The notes: generated by a model from the sequence alone, not told the origin. Positions 1-6,385 are shown, counted from the first letter of the stretch. The stretch is 11,635 bases of DNA from JAYXXU01 sp049301135 (GCA_049301135.1 JBAQKP010000232.1:1-11635); one strand, 5' to 3'. A program made the numbers and translations.

Positions 1-31
1 CCTCAAGGCTCATCGCCACACAATAAGTCAT
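1..31 (-). CDS. Anbu-type proteasome-like peptidase (N-terminus only, cut by window edge)
   Basis: Only ten codons are in the window, reading MTYCVAMSLE. This is the characteristic start of Anbu / COG3484 'proteasome-type protease' proteins, which resemble HslV and the proteasome beta subunit. In that family the initiator Met is removed and the exposed Thr (residue 2 here) is the N-terminal nucleophile. The start at 31 is supported by GGGAA at 45-41 on the minus strand, nine bases upstream. The family is typically encoded beside ATP-grasp (COG2308), alpha-E (COG2307) and transglutaminase-like genes, and all three lie directly upstream here. The call rests on this short match plus that context. 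The rest of the gene lies beyond base 1, so length and completeness cannot be judged. Confidence 0.8.
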   Translation of the reverse strand, partial: MTYCVAMSLE

Positions 32-231
32 GTTGTTGTGTTCCCAAAAAGTGCGCAACCGCAGCGCACGGTGCAGCGTGTCGTACGAGGCTTGATCAAA
101 CCCAGATCAAAAACCGCGTCAGCGACCCGCTCAACAGTGCAGACAGCATAACCGACATGGCCAACGTTTTTATATCGACTGTGCTAAAAAACTCTGAGCC
201 GGTGCAGTCATGATGGGCTCGCAAAGCCTCA
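32..231 (-). other. Intergenic region between transglutaminase gene and Anbu gene
   Basis: This 200-base gap contrasts with the 4-base overlaps between the other genes of the operon. No credible coding sequence was found in it. It contains a tandem TTTGATC repeat on the minus strand (listed separately) and a very short AGCG/CGCT hairpin (minus strand, near 120-140) not directly followed by a T-run. No good -35/-10 pair or intrinsic terminator was recognised. The Anbu gene may therefore be reached by read-through from the operon or from a promoter that is not recognisable by eye. Confidence 0.5.
94..111 (-). repeat. Tandem TTTGATC direct repeat upstream of Anbu gene
   Basis: On the plus strand GATCAAA occurs at 94-100 and again at 105-111, so starts are 11 bp apart, about one helical turn. 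On the coding (minus) strand this reads TTTGATC twice, 63-80 bases upstream of the Anbu start. The left copy sits within the palindrome TTGATCAA (92-99). The spacing and position suit a tandem protein-binding site, but that role is inference. Confidence 0.4.
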
Positions 232-1017
232 TCAGGCGCGACTTGGCAATACCTGTACCAACGTGTCCATGCGCTCGTTGCCGCCACCTTGACGCATGCC
301 ACGCACCGGTGCTGCGTCCAAATAATCACGTCCAACCGCCAGTTGTACATGCTGCTTCGGGGTAAACATCTGATTGCTCACATCAAAACAATACCAACGC
401 CCATCCAGCCACACCTCAGCCCACGCATGACTGGCCAAGTGCGTGGTATTCGAAGTAAATAAATAGCCCGACACATAGCGCGCTGGAATCTGCTGCGCAC
501 GCACACAGGCCAAAAACACATGAGTATGGTCTTGGCAAACACCGTGTCCCATCGCGAATGCGTCGGCGGCTTTGGTCATCACGCTGGTTGCACCAGTGGT
601 ATACGGCATTTTGGCAATAATCGCCTCAGACAACGCAATTAAGCCGTGTCGATCATGCCGCTTGAGATGATCCGCCGTAAACGCTTTCAGTGCATCATCT
701 GCCTCAGTCAGTTCGGTTTCGGCCAAAAATAACTCAATCGGCAAATGCTGATCATCAATCGACTCCGCCTTTTCATCAATTTCGACCTCGCCTTGCGCCA
801 TAATCAATAGGTCTTGATGCGGCTGCTGCATGCTCAAGCTGGTCCACAGATTACCAAAACCATCCGGCTGAGTATGGGTCGTGCCCGGTGCCGCCAACTG
901 CCAGTTCAGCACTTGCTGGTTGCTGAGATTTTGTGGATTCAGCCGTAAATACTGCACACTACGCCGTACCAAACGGTCATACCGATAAGTCGTTTGATGG
1001 TTAATTAACAGCTTCAT
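232..1017 (-). CDS. Transglutaminase-like cysteine peptidase family protein (COG1305)
   Basis: This 261-residue protein has no signal peptide or membrane segment, so it is probably cytoplasmic. Residues 1-80 match the bacterial transglutaminase N-terminal domain (start MKLLINHQTTYRYD, then LRLNP). The transglutaminase-like core follows, with a visible papain-type triad: Cys161 in GHGVCQDHTHVFLA, His197 in SHAWAEVWLDGRWYCFD and Asp212 in the same stretch. Members hydrolyse or transfer peptide/amide bonds; the substrate here is unknown. The ATG overlaps the stop of the alpha-E gene (ATGA, 1014-1017), and GGAGG at 1029-1025 lies seven bases upstream, so the two genes look translationally coupled. 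Position between alpha-E and Anbu genes matches the conserved ATP-grasp/alpha-E/transglutaminase/Anbu cluster. Family assignment is firm; the reaction is not known. Confidence 0.92.
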   Translation of the reverse strand: MKLLINHQTTYRYDRLVRRSVQYLRLNPQNLSNQQVLNWQLAAPGTTHTQPDGFGNLWTSLSMQQPHQDLLIMAQGEVEIDEKAESIDDQHLPIELFLAETELTEADDALKAFTADHLKRHDRHGLIALSEAIIAKMPYTTGATSVMTKAADAFAMGHGVCQDHTHVFLACVRAQQIPARYVSGYLFTSNTTHLASHAWAEVWLDGRWYCFDVSNQMFTPKQHVQLAVGRDYLDAAPVRGMRQGGGNERMDTLVQVLPSRA

Positions 1018-1619
1018 GCTGATCCCTCCACAAAGGCCAAATGCAAACGATCACACAAGGCATATAAGCGTGCCACATCTGGCCGATCAACCAATTGCGC
1101 AACCAATTCGACTTGTAATTGCCACTCTGGCATGGGTAATTGCTGGGCGATCTGTAGCAAATGATCCGCTGCGGGCTGTACTGGCGCATGTAAGCGCAGT
1201 GCCATATCGACCGACTCGACTGCACGGCCAAGCTGCCAAAATCCACGTGCCACTGCATCTAACTGTTGTAATTGCGTCGCAGATTGGGTCAACAGGTCAC
1301 AAATACAGGAATCAGCCTGTTCGCGCTGCCGCCATAAGGCATTAAACGCCTCAAACACAGGTCGTGGCAAAATCCCCCGCACCGCTTGAATATTATCCTG
1401 AATCACCGCCAAATTATTCGGCAAAGAACCGACTCGCTGCGGGTCATGAATCGCCGCTAACAGCGTTTCGACATTCCATGCCGACAGACTAAACGAATGC
1501 GCATAGGCCAATGCTTGTGTGTCATCCTCAAACGGCAATAAGTGACACAAGGCCTCCACGCGCAACATATAACGACCGAGCCAATATAAACTTGACGCTG
1601 CTGACAAGGTTAACATCAT
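1014..1619 (-). CDS. Short alpha-E (DUF403 / COG2307) protein
   Basis: This 201-residue, mainly helical protein has no signal peptide. Three blocks identify the alpha-E family: LYWLGRYMLRVE (11-22), NLAVIQDNIQAVRGIL with a following Trp (69-96), and FWQLGRAVESVDMALRLH (127-144). These correspond to the family's LYWLGRYxERAE, ARENARxVR and FLRLGRxLERAD motifs. Usual members are about 310 residues. This one is shorter between blocks 1 and 2, and only about 57 residues follow block 3. There is no sign of a frameshift: the stop overlaps the next gene's ATG and carries its ribosome site. The start at 1619 follows AGGAG (1631-1627) by seven bases and overlaps the ATP-grasp stop (ATGA). The family's biochemical role is unknown; it is predicted to act with the ATP-grasp partner. 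Confidence 0.85.
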   Translation of the reverse strand: MMLTLSAASSLYWLGRYMLRVEALCHLLPFEDDTQALAYAHSFSLSAWNVETLLAAIHDPQRVGSLPNNLAVIQDNIQAVRGILPRPVFEAFNALWRQREQADSCICDLLTQSATQLQQLDAVARGFWQLGRAVESVDMALRLHAPVQPAADHLLQIAQQLPMPEWQLQVELVAQLVDRPDVARLYALCDRLHLAFVEGSA

Positions 1620-3169
1620 GCCGTTACTCCTGATGCTGTTATTGCTGTGCTGTGCTGCGTGGCTTGTGCTGCCATCTGCGCACTGGCTTCAACATCCAAC
1701 ACCCACGTATCTTTGATCCCGCCACCTTGCGATGAATTCACCACCAAAGACCCTTCAGTCAGTGCCACACGGGTCAGCCCACCGGGCACGATGCGCACCT
1801 GATCCGGACTGGTCAGCACAAACGGACGCAGGTCAATATGTCGTGGCGCAACGCCTTCGGCCACCAGCGTCGGGCAAACCGACAAGGCCAAGGTGGGCTG
1901 CGCAATATAGCCTTCAGGATACGCCAGCAAGCGCTGTCTAAAGTCCGCCAACTCGGCTTTGGTCGCTTTGGGGCCAATCAACATGCCATAGCCACCAGAA
2001 CCTTGCGCTTCTTTGACCACCAATTCTGGCAAATGCGCCAACACATACGAGAGATCTTCTTTTTTACGACATTGCCACGTCGGCACGTTATGTAAAATCG
2101 GCTTTTCACCCAAATAAAAATCAATCATTTGATCGACATATGGATAGACTGACTTATCATCAGCCACGCCTGTACCGGGTGCATTGGCAATTACTACCCC
2201 ACCGGCACGATAGGCCGACATCAGCCCCGACACGCCCAGCATTGAATCTGGCCGAAACGCCAACGAATCTAAAAATGGATCATCAATCCGCCGATAAATC
2301 ACATCAACCTGCTTCGCGCCAGTCACGGTGCGCATAAACACCCGCGTTCCATCGACATACAAATCACTGCCACTGACCAATGGCACGCCCATTTCTCGCG
2401 CCAAAAACGCATGCTCATAATACGCACTGTTAAAGCGGCCAGGGGTCAACACGACGATTTGTGGATTATCGGCACTGCTGCACTCCAGCAAGGTTTGCTT
2501 GAGCAACTGCGGATAGTCATGTACGCCGAGGATTTTTTGCGACTGAAACAGCTCCGGCATCAATTCTTCACTGATCCGTCGCCCTTCGAGCATGTACGAC
2601 ACCCCAGACGGCGTGCGCAAATTGTCTTCTAATACGCAATAATTACCGTCGCCATCACGCACCAAATCAATCCCACTGACTTGTGCATAGACTTGACCGG
2701 CCAACTGTTTGCCCAGCATCCACGGCTGAAAACAATCATTGTTCATGATCTGAACGGCGGGAATAATCCCCGCTCGGATGATATTTTGCTGATGATAAAT
2801 GTCGTGCAAAAACGCATTCAACGCTCGAATCCGCTGCGCACAGCCTGACTCTAAAATCTGCCACTCTTGGGTGTTGATGATGCGTGGGATAATATCAAAC
2901 GGGATCACCCGTTCGGTATTACAGGCATCACTGTAGACCGTAAAGGTGATGCCCGCTTTATAAAAATGCTCTAAGGCATCGCCGTTTAAGTGCTCTAGTC
3001 GATCCGCGCTTTGCTGGGACAACCAGCGTACCAACTCGGTATAACGGGGTCGAACCTCTCCTGACTCCCACAACATTTCGTTATAGAATTGGGTCGGTGC
3101 AGTCGAGATCGGCACAGTGTTGGCCGCTTGATCCAACATGGCGGGTAGATGTGAATTGTTGATCATCAT
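1616..3169 (-). CDS. Circularly permuted type 2 ATP-grasp protein (COG2308)
   Basis: This 517-residue protein is predicted to be cytoplasmic. Recognisable family blocks in order are: FDIIPRII (91-98), GIDLVRDGDGNYCVLEDN (166-183) followed by RTPSGVSYMLE, VLTPGRFNSAYYEH (240-253), VDVIYRRIDDPFLD (288-301), AYRAGGVVIANAPGTGVADD (319-338), LVVKEAQGSGGYGMLIGP (383-400), HIDLRPFVL (444-452) and an end block ending GGGIKDTWVLDV. The Lys and Gly-rich loop around 386-395 resembles an ATP-binding element. ATP-grasp enzymes join a carboxylate to an amine via an acyl-phosphate; for this family peptide-bond formation is predicted but the substrate is unknown. The last 25 residues are Ala/Gln/Thr-rich and non-conserved in look. 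Two adjacent ATGs are possible starts: GAGG at 3177-3174 is four bases from 3169 and seven from 3166. It is first in the operon and divergent from a WYL regulator. Confidence 0.93.
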   Translation of the reverse strand: MMINNSHLPAMLDQAANTVPISTAPTQFYNEMLWESGEVRPRYTELVRWLSQQSADRLEHLNGDALEHFYKAGITFTVYSDACNTERVIPFDIIPRIINTQEWQILESGCAQRIRALNAFLHDIYHQQNIIRAGIIPAVQIMNNDCFQPWMLGKQLAGQVYAQVSGIDLVRDGDGNYCVLEDNLRTPSGVSYMLEGRRISEELMPELFQSQKILGVHDYPQLLKQTLLECSSADNPQIVVLTPGRFNSAYYEHAFLAREMGVPLVSGSDLYVDGTRVFMRTVTGAKQVDVIYRRIDDPFLDSLAFRPDSMLGVSGLMSAYRAGGVVIANAPGTGVADDKSVYPYVDQMIDFYLGEKPILHNVPTWQCRKKEDLSYVLAHLPELVVKEAQGSGGYGMLIGPKATKAELADFRQRLLAYPEGYIAQPTLALSVCPTLVAEGVAPRHIDLRPFVLTSPDQVRIVPGGLTRVALTEGSLVVNSSQGGGIKDTWVLDVEASAQMAAQATQHSTAITASGVTA

Positions 3170-3189
3170 AACGCCTCAATAAAAACCCG

Positions 3190-3218
3190 ATTTTCAATCT
3201 GTACAGATTACTATGCAA
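3190..3218 (-). promoter_or_regulatory. Candidate promoter of the ATP-grasp operon
   Basis: On the minus strand TTGCAT (3218-3213) is separated by 17 bases from GAAAAT (3195-3190). Matches to the sigma70 consensus are three and four of six. The palindrome at 3196-3209 lies exactly in the spacer, where a repressor site is common. The implied leader is only about 14 bases but still contains the GAGG ribosome site. A shifted alternative is TTGGCT/TACAGA with a 15-base spacer. This is a weak call based on position. Confidence 0.3.
3196..3209. promoter_or_regulatory. Perfect 14-bp palindrome, candidate operator
   Basis: The sequence AATCTGTACAGATT equals its own reverse complement. It ends 27 bases before the ATP-grasp ATG and lies inside the candidate promoter. 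A dimeric helix-turn-helix regulator could bind it. The divergently encoded WYL protein is the nearest candidate, but that link is inferred from position only. It is not a LexA box of the E. coli type, which needs CTGT and ACAG separated by eight bases. Confidence 0.5.
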
Positions 3219-3244
3219 AGCCAATACCAGCTTTTGTCTGATTT

Positions 3245-3459
3245 GCACGCAATCATGCCCATCCTTGTCGCACGAAGCACTAACCGCACAGCAATTGTGC
3301 AATCCATAACCGGCTATCTGCCGAGTGCTACCCGCACGGCTGCGCAGTGCCACTCGCACAACAAGCCGATCCTCTCAGCTAGAATAGCCATGATTGTGCT
3401 GTTTTTTGATCAGATGCACTAAAATACAACAGCAACCCGCACCATAACATTACAAGCAC
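3245..3459. repeat. Cluster of GCAC/GTGC tetramers
   Basis: GCAC starts at 3245, 3270, 3277, 3286, 3334, 3356, 3416, 3439 and 3456; its complement GTGC starts at 3297, 3325, 3347 and 3396. That is 13 occurrences in 215 bases of non-coding DNA, where chance at equal base frequencies would give about two. Some pairs are inverted, such as GCACA-5-TGTGC at 3286-3300. Repeated half-sites for a DNA-binding protein are one explanation; compositional accident is another. Confidence 0.4.
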
Positions 3460-3606
3460 CACAACAGCGCATACAGAGCAACCACTTCAGCCAGCCAGAC
3501 ACATATTAGCGACACAGATCGTCGCAAATCTTGCTTTTATCGGTCGATATGCTTGGTAGCGGCGCAGTCACATGCTAATTTGCAGGTACGACAAACGCGG
3601 ACGCTC

Positions 3607-3611
3607 AGGAG
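3607..3611 (+). promoter_or_regulatory. Ribosome binding site that sets the WYL regulator start
   Basis: AGGAG lies four bases before ATG 3616 and ten before the in-frame ATG 3622. The reading frame could also open at a TTG at 3553, but that codon has no such site and adds 21 residues without family character. The start is therefore placed at 3616, with 3622 as the alternative. Confidence 0.6.
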
Positions 3612-3615
3612 CACC

Positions 3616-4650
3616 ATGCAAATGGATCACAATATCGAAAAAGAAACCGCCAGCAGCTTACACCGCCAGTGGCAACTGCTGTCGCGCTTAAACACAGGCA
3701 AATGGGTCGGTACACGACAACTGCAAGAACAACTCAAACGTGAAGGCATCGAGATCAGTTTGCGCACCATTCAGCGCGATCTCAAACAACTCACACAACG
3801 CTTTCCATTAGAGGCCAACGGCGAGATTCCACAAGGCTGGCGCTGGAAAGCTGATGCACCCGTACAAAGCTTGCCGCATATGAATAGCTCGCAAGCAATC
3901 ACCTTTATGATGGTTGAGGAACATCTGCGCCATTTATTACCACCGAGTCTACTGGCCGAGATGCGGCCGTGGTTCGATTTGGCGCATCGCAGTGTTTCGG
4001 TCGAATATAACCACATGCGCGAATGGATCAATCGGGTGCGGATTATCCCACCAACTCAGCCGCTGATTCCGCCTGCGGTCAATCCACAGGCACAGCAAGC
4101 GATTTATGAAGCGTTGCTGCAAGATCGTCAGCTTGAGGTGGACTATCATCGGCGTGGCCAGCCCGAACAAGTCAAAACCTATCAACTCAATCCGTTGGCA
4201 CTGGTACAACGCGGGCCGATTATCTATCTGTTGTGTACCCGTCCCGAGCGTGCCGAAGACGATGTGCATATGTTTGCGTTGCATCGTTTTAATCGCGCCG
4301 AGGTATTGGAGCAACGGGCGATACGGCCAGAACAGTTTGATTTAGATCAATACTTGGCTTCGGGTGCGCTCGGTTTTAAAACCGCTTCACTGGCGACCAG
4401 CGACTCCGAGCACAATGAAAATACAGCAATTGCGTTACGCTTTAGTGCTAGCGCCGGTCAAGGCTTATTAGAATGCCGACTCAGTGAAGATCAGCGCAGT
4501 GTGATTGAAGAAGATGGCAAAATCACCGTACAGGCCAGCGTGCCGTTGACTGCCCAATTGATTTGGTGGCTACGCGGCTTTGGTCGTGAAGTGGAAGTGC
4601 TCGCGCCAGACAGTCTGATGGCGGCTTTGGCCAGTGATGCGCTATTCTAA
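3616..4650 (+). CDS. WYL-domain transcriptional regulator
   Basis: This is a 344-residue cytoplasmic DNA-binding protein. A winged helix-turn-helix of the DeoR/HTH_11 kind covers about residues 18-78, with the likely recognition helix SLRTIQRDLKQL at 48-59 and a wing ending GWRWKAD. A linker helix region follows (92-140). The WYL domain is at about 160-235, with LNPLALVQRGPIIYLLC (191-207) at the position of the family's PxxLVxRxxxWYL; the first of the three signature residues is Ile instead of Trp. A C-terminal WCX-type domain (about 268-335) contains LIWWLRGFGREVEVLAP. WYL domains sense small ligands or nucleic acids and can repress or activate. It is divergent from the ATP-grasp operon, making that its most likely target, although this is inferred from layout. 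An AGCGC/GCGCT hairpin follows at 4662-4676 but lacks a T-run. Confidence 0.88.
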   Translation: MQMDHNIEKETASSLHRQWQLLSRLNTGKWVGTRQLQEQLKREGIEISLRTIQRDLKQLTQRFPLEANGEIPQGWRWKADAPVQSLPHMNSSQAITFMMVEEHLRHLLPPSLLAEMRPWFDLAHRSVSVEYNHMREWINRVRIIPPTQPLIPPAVNPQAQQAIYEALLQDRQLEVDYHRRGQPEQVKTYQLNPLALVQRGPIIYLLCTRPERAEDDVHMFALHRFNRAEVLEQRAIRPEQFDLDQYLASGALGFKTASLATSDSEHNENTAIALRFSASAGQGLLECRLSEDQRSVIEEDGKITVQASVPLTAQLIWWLRGFGREVEVLAPDSLMAALASDALF

Positions 4651-4844
4651 AGACGCTTTTCAGCGCGGCTTGCGCTACAGTTGACCACAGAATACTGACG
4701 ATTCCGCACTTGATCGCAACAGACAACTGCCGCAACGTGTTGAGGATCGGTTGACACAGGTCAGACTCCACGTGATCCCAGTTTAGAATAGTTAAATCGC
4801 GTGGATCGCAGCCCTGTGCAACGCCTCATACTGGAGCGATCACC

Positions 4845-5456
4845 ATGATTAGCCTTGCCCCGTTAGATCGTTTTGACCTATCACAACTGTATCCCAGACC
4901 CGACCGCCTGAAGATTGGGCTGGGCTGGCAGCCTGACGAGCAAGCACAGGGAATTTTGCAACGTCTACTGGGCCAAGACACGCCCGTTGATTTGGATGCC
5001 GCTTGCCTTGTGATGGACAAGACCAATAATTTGATTGAACTAGTCTGGTACAAAAACCTACGCACCCGAGATGACAGCATTCAACACTTGGGCGATAGCA
5101 TGACCGGCGCTGATCGCGGCGATTTGGCCGAGCAGAACGGCCTAACCGATCAAGAAAGCATGCTGATCGAACTCAATCAACTGGCAGCGAGTGTTGAGAC
5201 CTTGTTGTTTTGCGTGTGTTCGCACGGCGGACATGATTTTCGTAATATCAAACACGCTCATTTTAGGATGATGAATGCGCGTACCGGCGACGAACTGGTG
5301 CGCTTTGATCTGAGCCAACACGGTAAAAATACCGGCCTGATGCTGGCGCGACTGGCACGCAACGCCGATCAAGGCTGGAGCTTACAAGCGCTCGGCGAGC
5401 CCGTCGATGCGCAAACCCCAGATCAAATCATTGAGCTGGCACATCAGTGGGTGTAG
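4845..5456 (+). CDS. TerD-family protein, stand-alone
   Basis: This is a 203-residue soluble protein. TerD-family marks are KIGLGWQPDE (23-32), VDLDAACLVMD (48-58), a YKN stretch (69-71), SIQHLGDSMTGADRGD (78-93), ESMLIEL (104-110), FRNIKHAHFRMMNARTGDEL (132-151) and RFDLSQ (153-158). In the family the GDxxTGxGxGDDE loop binds calcium. Here acidic residues D84, D90 and D93 remain, but several residues (94-101) intervene before the D-x-E element, so the loop is altered. TerD relatives are linked to tellurite and general envelope or stress responses, with no settled biochemical activity. No terA, terB, terC or terZ neighbour exists. The start is supported by GGAG at 4833-4836, eight bases upstream. 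The gene is convergent with ubiA, 41 bases away. Confidence 0.82.
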   Translation: MISLAPLDRFDLSQLYPRPDRLKIGLGWQPDEQAQGILQRLLGQDTPVDLDAACLVMDKTNNLIELVWYKNLRTRDDSIQHLGDSMTGADRGDLAEQNGLTDQESMLIELNQLAASVETLLFCVCSHGGHDFRNIKHAHFRMMNARTGDELVRFDLSQHGKNTGLMLARLARNADQGWSLQALGEPVDAQTPDQIIELAHQWV

Positions 5457-5497
5457 CGCTGCTGGGCATGCAAGGATCACGTTGTCGCCAAGTGGCT

Positions 5498-6385
5498 TTA
5501 CACCATAAACATCGACAAGCCGACAATCCCCATAAACGCCAAGCGCCCGACCCAACGATTGTGTAAAAATGATGCAAAACAATGCGCTGGCACGCGATCA
5601 CGACAGTGTTGATACTGCCAAATAAATAAACTCGCCAGCAGCAACAGCACGCCCACGCTTGGCCAGCCCCAGCCAGCCAAGCAAAACACTGCACCCAACA
5701 CACCCAAAAAGGCCGCTTGCAGCAGGCCAATCAGCAGCAGATCATAACGACCAAATAAAATCGCAGTGGACTTGACACCAGCTTGCACATCATCGGGTCG
5801 ATCCGTCATCGCATATTGCGTGTCGTAGGCCACCGTCCAGCACAGATTGGCGGCATACAATAACCAACAGCTTAAATCTGGCGTTTGGCCTTGTGCCACA
5901 TAGGCCATCGGAATCGCCCACGAAAACGCCGCGCCTAACACAAACTGCGGCAAATAGGTAAAGCGCTTCATAAATGGGTACAGCGTGGCCAGCCCTAACG
6001 CGCCAAACGACCACCAAAATACCGCCAACGGCAAAAATAACAATAAACTGGCACTGGCCAGCACCAACACAGCAAACACCAGCAAGGCTTCCCACGGCTG
6101 AATCCGGCCACTGGCAAGCGGGCGATGCTGGGTACGCGCCACTTGGCCGTCAAACTTACGGTCGGCAAAATCGTTAATCGCACAGCCTGCCGCCCGCATC
6201 AACACCGCACCCAAACTAAAAATCAGCACGGTTGACCACGCAGGTGTGCCCTCACCTGCCAACCATACCGCCCACAAGGTCGGCCACAGCAATAACTCAA
6301 TGCCAACCGGACGATCAAAGCGAGTCAGTTGAATGTACGCCCACAGCCGCTCACGCCATGCGGGACTGGCTCTTAATGTGGACAT
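5498..6385 (-). CDS. ubiA: 4-hydroxybenzoate polyprenyltransferase
   Basis: This is a 295-residue integral inner-membrane protein with about eight or nine hydrophobic helices. It prenylates 4-hydroxybenzoate, the second step of ubiquinone synthesis. Both Asp-rich magnesium/diphosphate motifs are intact: NDFADRKFDGQVARTQHRP at 71-89 and YDTQYAMTDRPDD at 187-199, followed by GVKSTAILFG (203-212). The N-terminal TRFDRPVG and LLLWPTLWA are also typical. The frame extends 14 codons further upstream, but ATG 6385 has GGAG (6397-6394) eight bases before it and gives MSTLRASPAW, so it is preferred. It overlaps the end of ubiC by 13 bases, suggesting one transcript. Length matches the E. coli protein (about 290). 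Confidence 0.96.
   Translation of the reverse strand: MSTLRASPAWRERLWAYIQLTRFDRPVGIELLLWPTLWAVWLAGEGTPAWSTVLIFSLGAVLMRAAGCAINDFADRKFDGQVARTQHRPLASGRIQPWEALLVFAVLVLASASLLLFLPLAVFWWSFGALGLATLYPFMKRFTYLPQFVLGAAFSWAIPMAYVAQGQTPDLSCWLLYAANLCWTVAYDTQYAMTDRPDDVQAGVKSTAILFGRYDLLLIGLLQAAFLGVLGAVFCLAGWGWPSVGVLLLLASLFIWQYQHCRDRVPAHCFASFLHNRWVGRLAFMGIVGLSMFMV

Larger units (their letters stand above)
3170..3615. promoter_or_regulatory. Divergent intergenic region between ATP-grasp operon and WYL regulator
   Basis: No gene is credible in these 446 bases, although weak reading frames cross it on both strands. It must hold the promoters of the minus-strand operon and the plus-strand regulator. Visible structure: a 14-bp palindrome at 3196-3209, GCAC/GTGC tetramers from 3245 to 3459, an interrupted hairpin at 3322-3356, and TTTTTGATC at 3403-3411 shared with the Anbu upstream region. 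Possible -10 boxes toward the regulator are TAGAAT (3380-3385) and TAAAAT (3420-3425), neither with a convincing -35. Confidence 0.55.

Noticed and set aside
96..350. 84-residue frame on the minus strand ending in the gap after the transglutaminase gene
   Set aside because: It overlaps the transglutaminase gene out of frame for most of its length, lacks a ribosome site and has no family resemblance.
3081..3422. Short frames on both strands in the ATP-grasp/WYL intergenic region (92 residues minus, 69 residues plus)
   Set aside because: They overlap each other or the ATP-grasp start, have no convincing ribosome sites, and their composition looks like translated non-coding DNA.
3553..3615. TTG-started N-terminal extension of the WYL regulator
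   Set aside because: No ribosome site precedes TTG 3553, while AGGAG stands directly before ATG 3616; the added 21 residues show no domain character.
4662..4676. AGCGC-ggctt-GCGCT hairpin after the WYL gene as a terminator
   Set aside because: It is not followed by a T-run on the plus strand (next bases are ACAGTTGACC); the T-run lies before the hairpin.
4751..4789. TTGACA (4751-4756) and TAGAAT (4784-4789) as a promoter for the TerD gene
   Set aside because: Both boxes are good, but the spacing is 27 bases, which sigma70 does not accommodate; neither has a proper partner at 16-18 bases.
5487..5499. GCCAAGTGGC followed by TTT between the convergent terD-family and ubiA genes as a terminator
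   Set aside because: The stem is only three or four base pairs with a tiny loop, too weak to call.
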